A stretch of 10,266 nt of DNA from contig JANXVS010000489.1 in assembly GCA_025351555.1 (NCBI GenBank), forward strand, positions 1 to 10,266. Direction: 5' to 3'. Under the pieces are notes generated by a model. The model had not been told where the DNA came from. It worked only from the letters and a program-made list of their open reading frames with translations, and did not search any database. Positions 6,627-10,266 of this stretch are shown here, one piece after another. Each line of letters starts with the position of its first letter. Within the stretch, counting starts at the first letter, position 1. The position numbers were made by a program, and so were the translations under genes. This stretch comes from Pseudomonadota bacterium. Lineage in GTDB: Bacteria > Pseudomonadota > Gammaproteobacteria > Xanthomonadales > Rhodanobacteraceae.

Positions 6627-7496
6627 ATGAAGAAAATTCTAGGCGTCTATAGCGCACCGCACCAGCACTGGGTGGGCGATGGCTTCCCCGTCCGCTCGCT
6701 GTTTTCCTACAACGCCATGGGCCAGCACATCAGCCCGTTCCTGTTGCTGGATCATGCCGGTCCGATGAAGTTTGAACCTTCCACGAAGCCACGCGGCGTC
6801 GGCGAGCATCCGCATCGCGGATTCGAGACCGTCACCATCGTCTATGAGGGCGAAGTCGAGCATCGCGATTCCACCGGCGCCGGCGGCAAGATCGGTCCCG
6901 GCGACGTGCAGTGGATGACGGCGGCATCCGGCATCATCCACGAGGAATTCCACTCGCGCGAATTCACCAGCAAGGGCGGCACCCTGGAGATGGTGCAGCT
7001 GTGGGTCAACCTGCCGGCCAAAGACAAGCTGGCGGCGCCCGGCTATCAGACCTTGCTCGACGCAAACATTCCCGTGGTCGCGCTGCCAAACGGCGCTGGC
7101 AAAGTGCGCGTGATTGCCGGTGACTATGCAGGTCATCGCGGCCCGGCACACACGTTCACGCCGATCGACGTGTGGGACGTGCGACTGAACGCCGGCCGTG
7201 CCACGAACTTTGTGGTTGCGGAAGGCCGCACGCTCGCGCTGATCGTCCTGCATGGTGGTGTGATGGTGAACGGCACCCAGGCCGCGCGCGAATCGCAGAT
7301 GGTGCTGTTCGATCGCAGCGGCGATGAAATCGCGATCGAGGCCAGCAACGACGCCAGTGTGCTGCTGCTCAGCGGCGAGCCGATCGACGAACCGATCGTC
7401 GGCTATGGGCCGTTCGTGATGAATACCGAAGCAGAAATCCAGCAAGCGTTCACCGATTTCAACAGCGGGCGTTTCGGCCGGATGGCAGCGGCGTAA
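6627..7496 (+). CDS. Pirin family protein
   Basis: A 289-residue bicupin of the pirin family. The N-terminal cupin holds the metal site seen in human pirin and the quercetinase YhhW: His61 and His63 in GEHPHRGFET, and His105 and Glu107 in SGIIHEEFHS, which bind one Fe(II)-type metal. Other family blocks are present: SPFLLLDHAGP (37-46), PGDVQWMTA (91-99) and LEMVQLWVNLP. The C-terminal cupin (about 160-270) has no metal ligands, as usual, and ends with EPIVGYGPFVMNTEAEI, a pirin hallmark. Some bacterial pirins act as quercetin dioxygenases and one binds pyruvate dehydrogenase; which applies here cannot be told. The ATG has a good ribosome site (AAGGA, 7 bases upstream). The divergent LysR gene is the likely regulator. 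Confidence 0.96.
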   Translation: MKKILGVYSAPHQHWVGDGFPVRSLFSYNAMGQHISPFLLLDHAGPMKFEPSTKPRGVGEHPHRGFETVTIVYEGEVEHRDSTGAGGKIGPGDVQWMTAASGIIHEEFHSREFTSKGGTLEMVQLWVNLPAKDKLAAPGYQTLLDANIPVVALPNGAGKVRVIAGDYAGHRGPAHTFTPIDVWDVRLNAGRATNFVVAEGRTLALIVLHGGVMVNGTQAARESQMVLFDRSGDEIAIEASNDASVLLLSGEPIDEPIVGYGPFVMNTEAEIQQAFTDFNSGRFGRMAAA

Positions 7497-7550
7497 GGAA
7501 ATCGCGGTGCGGAAATCGCGGCGCCGCTTGCGCCGCGCGCGCGCGCGCAC
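7497..7550. repeat. Direct repeats, GC hairpin and (CG)7 tract between pirin and the 79-residue gene
   Basis: Directly after the pirin stop, GGAAATCGCGG occurs twice (7497-7507 and 7511-7521). A hairpin with an 8-base-pair stem follows (7517-7524 with 7530-7537, loop CGCTT), then seven CG dinucleotides in a row (7534-7547) extended by CAC to 17 alternating bases. There is no T tract, so it is not a standard terminator on either strand. TTGCGC (7528-7533) and TAGCCT (7551-7556) flank the alternating tract at 17 bases, a weak promoter match in which the tract would be the spacer. Confidence 0.45.
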
Positions 7551-7583
7551 TAGCCTGCACATTCCGCAACCAGGAATCAACTC

Positions 7584-7823
7584 ATGCAACGCTGGCTCAA
7601 ACTCCCCGACGGGCGTTATCTGGACGCCAACAGCATCGTCTATGTCGGCAAAGTGGAAACCTACCCGCGTCTGGACGAAGACGGCAACGAAGCCGGACAA
7701 GGCTACGCGGTGAATCTTGGCACCGACATCCCGCGCGAGCATCACATCGCGGTGATGGGCACCAAAGAAGAAGTGCTGGCGCTGCTCAAATCCCTGCTCG
7801 GCGGCGGCGCGTCGGCCACTTAG
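7584..7823 (+). CDS. Small conserved-looking protein of unknown function (79 residues)
   Basis: A 79-residue acidic soluble protein with a clear ribosome site (AGGA, 8 bases before the ATG). It opens with MQRWLKLPDGRYLDANSIVY, continues with VGKVETYPRLDEDGNEAG, then a segment with IPREHHIAVMGTKEEV and a Leu-rich C-terminal helix (VLALLKSLLGG). There is no signal peptide, membrane segment, cysteine or recognisable catalytic motif. The pattern of short strands followed by a helix suggests a small alpha/beta fold. I do not recognise a named family. It lies 87 bases after pirin on the same strand. Its stop codon overlaps the putative stop of a broken minus-strand gene. Confidence 0.75.
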   Translation: MQRWLKLPDGRYLDANSIVYVGKVETYPRLDEDGNEAGQGYAVNLGTDIPREHHIAVMGTKEEVLALLKSLLGGGASAT

Positions 7824-8024
7824 GCGTCCATCACCCGTTCGGGTTCGATCGCCCCCGCGGGGCCGCGCGCGCTTGGCAACGGTGCGATACCAGCGCCACG
7901 CGACAATGCCGCACGCGTACAGCCCCAGGGCCATCAACGCAAAGTGCAAGGCGCTGGCGCCAAGCAAGGGACCCAGTCCGCCGGCGAGCGTTGAGCGTCG
8001 GGGAATCGCGAGGGCAGCATTCAT
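7820..8024 (-). pseudogene. Possible small membrane-protein gene interrupted by a one-base frameshift
   Basis: On the minus strand, ATG at 8024 opens MNAALAIPRRSTLAGGLG followed by one hydrophobic helix, ALHFALMALGLYACGIVAW, then basic RWYRTVAKRARPRG. Codon third positions are mostly G or C, as in real genes here. As written, the frame has no stop and continues far into the antisense of the next gene and pirin. Removing one base from the five-base run at 7852-7856 shifts to AIEPERVMDA and a TAA at 7820-7822, giving a protein of about 66-67 residues that ends exactly where the convergent 79-residue gene ends. That tidy ending suggests a real gene with a mutation or sequencing error in the homopolymer. 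No ribosome site is seen before 8024. Function unknown. Confidence 0.4.
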
Positions 8025-8056
8025 GGATTGCGGCCATCATGCCGGGTCGGCGCATA

Positions 8057-8087
8057 TTGACGGCCTACCCGCCTTTTGCATTACCAT
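8057..8087 (+). promoter_or_regulatory. Candidate promoter of the fluoride-responsive operon
   Basis: TTGACG (8057-8062) matches the -35 consensus at five of six positions. A weaker -10, TACCAT (8082-8087, four of six), follows after 19 bases. Transcription would start near 8094, a few bases before the aptamer begins at about 8099, which is the spacing expected for a riboswitch leader. Confidence 0.4.
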
Positions 8088-8098
8088 GGCTGCATTGT

Positions 8099-8175
8099 CG
8101 GGAGATGGCATTCCTCCCGGCGCGATTCGCAGATCGCAGACCGCGCCCAACCGCCGCAAGGCTGATGATGCCTGT
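8099..8175 (+). promoter_or_regulatory. Fluoride riboswitch (crcB motif)
   Basis: The aptamer starts with a stem CGGGAG/CTCCCG (8099-8104 with 8114-8119) enclosing the conserved loop ATGGCATTC. A species-variable hairpin follows (GGCGCG 8119-8124 with CGCGCC 8142-8147), sharing one base with the first stem as drawn. Then come the conserved AACCGC and a short stem GCC-GCAA-GGC (8153-8162). The conserved TGATGATGCCTG closes it. Loop bases GGCAT (8107-8111) pair with ATGCC (8168-8172) to form the pseudoknot that defines this aptamer class. The motif matches my memory of the Pseudomonas syringae fluoride aptamer closely. It binds fluoride with Mg2+ and turns on downstream genes; here the next gene is crcB, the usual partner. 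Confidence 0.93.
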
Positions 8176-8208
8176 GTAGCCACCCGAAATCCGGGGGCGT
8201 GCAGGCAT
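8168..8208 (+). promoter_or_regulatory. Candidate switching hairpin of the riboswitch expression platform
   Basis: ATGCCTG (8168-8174) is perfectly complementary to CAGGCAT (8202-8208), and three G-U pairs (8175-8177 with 8199-8201) extend the stem. An inner stem CCCG/CGGG (8183-8186 with 8192-8195) continues it. The left arm includes the whole pseudoknot strand of the aptamer, so the two structures exclude each other. No T run follows, so it is not an intrinsic terminator; control may act through Rho or translation. The remaining leader to the crcB start (8209-8285) holds no gene I can support; CTCC (8261-8264) could pair with the ribosome site GGAG (8277-8280). Confidence 0.5.
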
Positions 8209-8285
8209 GGCCACGAGCTTCTCTCGCGGCGCTGCTCGCGCGTATCCTTCGGCTTCCGGACTCCACTATCGGACCAGGAGATCGC

Positions 8286-8669
8286 ATGGGACTCGTATCT
8301 GTTTTCGCCGTCGGTATCGGCGCCTTCGCCGGCGCGTTGCTGCGCTGGCTGTTCGGCATCCTGCTCAATCCGCTGTTGCCGGCCCTGCCGCTCGGCACGC
8401 TCGCCGCGAACCTGCTCGGCGGTCTCATCGTCGGCGTTGCACTGGGCGTGTTCAATCAGTTCCAGAGCCTGCCGCCGGAATTGCGTCTGTTCGTGACCAC
8501 CGGCTTCTGCGGCGGCCTCACCACATTTTCCACTTTTTCCGCCGAGACGGTAACCTTGATGCTGCGCCAGCAGTACGCCTGGACAGCGGCAATCATCGCG
8601 ACACACGTGATCGGTTCATTGCTGATGACGCTGGCCGGAATCGGGCTTGTGCGTTTGTTATTGAGGTAA
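8286..8669 (+). CDS. crcB: Fluoride ion channel CrcB/Fluc
   Basis: A 127-residue inner-membrane protein with four hydrophobic helices, the normal size for CrcB. It forms dual-topology dimers that let toxic fluoride leave the cell. Family motifs are complete: GIGAFAGALLRW (10-21), PLGTLAANLLGG (35-46) with the pore Asn42, and GFCGGLTTFSTFSAE (73-87) with Phe81 and Phe84, equivalent to the phenylalanines that line the fluoride path, and the central GGLTT region that forms the Na+ site. The ATG at 8286 has a strong ribosome site (AGGAG, 5 bases upstream) and gives the standard N-terminus; longer in-frame starts upstream have no such support. It lies behind a fluoride riboswitch and is followed after 42 bases by a DUF190 gene. 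Confidence 0.97.
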   Translation: MGLVSVFAVGIGAFAGALLRWLFGILLNPLLPALPLGTLAANLLGGLIVGVALGVFNQFQSLPPELRLFVTTGFCGGLTTFSTFSAETVTLMLRQQYAWTAAIIATHVIGSLLMTLAGIGLVRLLLR

Positions 8670-8711
8670 CCATTGAAAGTGCGGCCATGAATGATGGCAA
8701 CGGAGCATCTC

Positions 8712-9041
8712 GTGAAAGGTATACATCTGCGCTTTTATACTTATGAAAACCGCAAGCACGGCAGCGCGCTGGTCTACGAATGGCTGCTTGAGTACGCCAA
8801 GAAATTCGGCATCCACGGCGGCTCCGCATTCCGCGCCATTGCCGGCTACGGCCGCCATGGCCGTCTGCATGAACAGCATTTCTTCGAGCTTGCCGGTGAT
8901 GTGCCGGTGCTTGTGGAATTCATCGCTAGCGAAGCCGAAGGCGATGCGCTGATCGCCGCGCTGCGCAAGGAAAACGTGCACTTGTTCTACGCGCGGCTGG
9001 CCGCCGAGTTCGATACAATCGAGTCCGTCACTGCTGCGTGA
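8712..9041 (+). CDS. DUF190 family protein, second gene of the fluoride operon
   Basis: About 109 residues, matching the DUF190 (PF02641) family: GIHLRFYTYENRKHGSAL, YEWLLEYAKKFGIHGGSAF, RAIAGYGRHGRLHEQHFFEL and the later PVLVEFIASEAEGDALI. The family has a ferredoxin-like fold related to PII signalling proteins and is often encoded beside crcB, but its biochemical role is unsettled. GTG at 8712 is preferred because GGAG lies 6 bases upstream; ATG at 8691 or 8694 would add six or seven residues but has no ribosome site. No membrane segment or cysteine is seen, so it is probably cytoplasmic. The spacing after crcB and the terminator after its stop put it in the same fluoride-controlled transcript. 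Confidence 0.9.
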   Translation: MKGIHLRFYTYENRKHGSALVYEWLLEYAKKFGIHGGSAFRAIAGYGRHGRLHEQHFFELAGDVPVLVEFIASEAEGDALIAALRKENVHLFYARLAAEFDTIESVTAA

Positions 9042-9057
9042 TCTCGCCGCGTCCCGC

Positions 9058-9086
9058 TTACCCGCCGCGCACAAATCCGGCACAAT
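9058..9086 (+). promoter_or_regulatory. Candidate promoter of parC
   Basis: TTACCC (9058-9063) and CACAAT (9081-9086) are 17 bases apart, a modest match to the sigma-70 consensus. If used, transcription would start about 9092-9094, right at the beginning of the terminator hairpin. It is proposed because only 17 bases lie between that terminator and the parC ATG, too few for a promoter. Confidence 0.25.
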
Positions 9087-9092
9087 AAACCC

Positions 9093-9122
9093 ACGCGCTC
9101 CTTCGAGGGCGCGTACTTTTTT
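9093..9122 (+). terminator. Intrinsic terminator after the crcB-DUF190 operon
   Basis: ACGCGC (9093-9098) pairs with GCGCGT (9109-9114), extended inward by T-G and C-G pairs, around the loop CTTCGA. Two bases later six T's follow (9117-9122). It lies 51 bases after the DUF190 stop. Confidence 0.8.
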
Positions 9123-9139
9123 CTCATGGTCGATTGCTG

Positions 9140-10266
9140 ATGAACCTGCAAGCCAATTACGAACAAATCCCGCTCAAGGATTACGCCGAGCGCGCCTATC
9201 TCGATTATTCGATGTACGTCGTGCTCGACCGCGCCCTGCCCTTTATCGGCGACGGCCTGAAACCGGTGCAGCGCCGCATCATCTACTCGATGAGCGAACT
9301 GGGCCTGGATGCCGGCGCCAAGCCGAAGAAATCCGCGCGCACGGTCGGCGACGTCATCGGCAAGTTCCATCCGCACGGCGACAGCGCTTGTTACGAAGCG
9401 ATGGTGCTGATGGCGCAGCCATTTTCGTATCGTTATCCGCTGGTCGACGGCCAGGGCAATTTCGGCTCGCAGGATGATCCGAAATCCTTCGCGGCGATGC
9501 GCTATACCGAATCACGCCTCACACCGGTCGCCGAGCTGCTGCTGGAAGAACTCGGTCATGGCACGGTCGAGTGGACACCGAATTTCGACGGCACCCTGCA
9601 AGAGCCGTCGTGGCTGCCGGCGCGCGTACCGCATGTGCTGCTTAACGGCTCGACCGGCATCGCGGTCGGCATGGCCACCGATATTCCGCCGCACAATCTG
9701 CGCGAAGTCGTCAGTGCCTGTATTCACCTTCTCGATGAACCCGAGGTCAGCGTCGCCGCGCTATGTGAGCATGTGCGCGGCCCGGATTTCCCGACGCCCG
9801 CCGAAATCATCACGTCGCGCAACGATCTGGTTGCGATGTACGCGACCGGCAATGGCTCGGTGCGCTGCCGTGCCATGTATACAAAGGAACAAGGCAACAT
9901 CATCATCACCGCGCTGCCGTATCAGGTCTCGCCGTCGAAGATCATCGAGCAGATCGCCAACCAGATGCGCGCGAAGAAGTTGCCGATGCTGGAGGATCTG
10001 CGCGACGAGTCCGATCACCAGAACGCGGTGCGCCTGGTGCTGATCCCGCGCAGTAATCGCATCGATCTGGACGAGATGATGCAGCACCTGTTCGCCACCA
10101 CGGATCTGGAAAAGAGCTATCGCGTCAATCTGAACATGATCGGCCTGGATGGCCGGCCGCAGGTCAAGAATCTCAAGCAGATCCTCAACGAATGGCTGCG
10201 CTTCCGCCAGGATACGGTGACCAAGCGTTTGCAGCATCGTCTCGCAAAAGTTGAACGGCGTTTGCA
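9140..10266 (+). CDS. parC: DNA topoisomerase IV subunit A, N-terminal part
   Basis: The first 375 codons of parC; the rest lies beyond the window. ParC is the DNA-cutting subunit of topoisomerase IV and, with ParE, separates linked daughter chromosomes. The opening [20 protein letters not shown], then [14 protein letters not shown] (38-51) and [15 protein letters not shown] (74-88), are diagnostic. The active-site tyrosine is Tyr122 in [15 protein letters not shown]; this version of the motif marks ParC rather than GyrA. The quinolone-resistance positions equivalent to E. coli Ser80 and Glu84 are Ser82 and Glu86, the susceptible types. [17 protein letters not shown] and the later tower region follow normally. 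The ATG at 9140 fits the family start but has only a weak ribosome site. A four-codon ORF (ATG 9126) ends in TGATG overlapping the start. Confidence 0.96.
   Translation, partial: MNLQANYEQIPLKDYAERAYLDYSMYVVLDRALPFIGDGLKPVQRRIIYSMSELGLDAGAKPKKSARTVGDVIGKFHPHGDSACYEAMVLMAQPFSYRYPLVDGQGNFGSQDDPKSFAAMRYTESRLTPVAELLLEELGHGTVEWTPNFDGTLQEPSWLPARVPHVLLNGSTGIAVGMATDIPPHNLREVVSACIHLLDEPEVSVAALCEHVRGPDFPTPAEIITSRNDLVAMYATGNGSVRCRAMYTKEQGNIIITALPYQVSPSKIIEQIANQMRAKKLPMLEDLRDESDHQNAVRLVLIPRSNRIDLDEMMQHLFATTDLEKSYRVNLNMIGLDGRPQVKNLKQILNEWLRFRQDTVTKRLQHRLAKVERRL

Noticed and set aside
6639..7819. Minus-strand open frame continuing from 8024 through pirin antisense
   Set aside because: Only its first 56 or so codons look like coding sequence; the rest is the reverse complement of pirin and the 79-residue gene.
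8207..8746. Plus-strand open frame across the crcB leader and crcB
   Set aside because: Overlaps crcB in another frame, gives an Arg-rich peptide and has no ribosome site.
9126..9140. Four-codon upstream ORF overlapping the parC ATG as TGATG
   Set aside because: It has no ribosome site and such a short ORF is easily met by chance; mentioned only because the overlap could allow reinitiation.
9292..9420. Possible quinolone-resistance change in parC
   Set aside because: The key positions are Ser82 and Glu86, the susceptible residues; the Phe before His-Pro-His is a conservative difference from the common Tyr.

Overview
The window reads as a chromosomal segment of a GC-rich gammaproteobacterium. 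The gene set (ParC, CrcB under a fluoride riboswitch, a LysR/pirin pair, DesK-type signalling genes) and the protein style suggest the Xanthomonadales, most likely the Rhodanobacteraceae or Xanthomonadaceae. That placement is inference from recognised families, not from a search. Both window ends cut through genes: an ABC-transporter ATPase on the left and parC on the right. I see no tRNA, rRNA, insertion sequence, CRISPR array or phage gene.

Positions 1-4294 are all on the minus strand. Read in the direction of transcription they hold a DesK/LiaS-type sensor kinase, a NarL/LuxR-type response regulator translationally coupled to it (4-base stop/start overlap), and a membrane-anchored SRPBCC protein with a GyrI-like C-terminal half. 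A clear intrinsic terminator follows. Next come a secreted outer-membrane beta-barrel protein and the start of the ABC ATPase gene. The kinase, regulator and SRPBCC genes look like one transcription unit, which may begin nearly leaderless.

Positions 4295-5582 hold a divergent plus-strand unit: a GNAT acetyltransferase, then, in the same frame right after its amber stop, an ORF with an HExxH (HEACH) metallopeptidase-like motif. A minus-strand LysR regulator (5599-6501) converges on it and diverges from a pirin gene (6627-7496). A small conserved-looking protein of unknown function follows (7584-7823). A short GC-rich leader with direct repeats, a hairpin and a (CG)7 tract separates the last two.

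Positions 7824-9122 form the best-defined regulatory system. A fluoride (crcB-motif) riboswitch precedes crcB (fluoride channel) and a DUF190-family gene, and the unit ends in an intrinsic terminator. Just after the aptamer a segment is perfectly complementary to the aptamer's pseudoknot strand and could be the switching element. On the opposite strand, before the riboswitch, lies a likely small membrane-protein gene that appears broken by a one-base shift in a five-base homopolymer. parC starts at 9140, only 17 bases after the operon terminator, and runs off the window.
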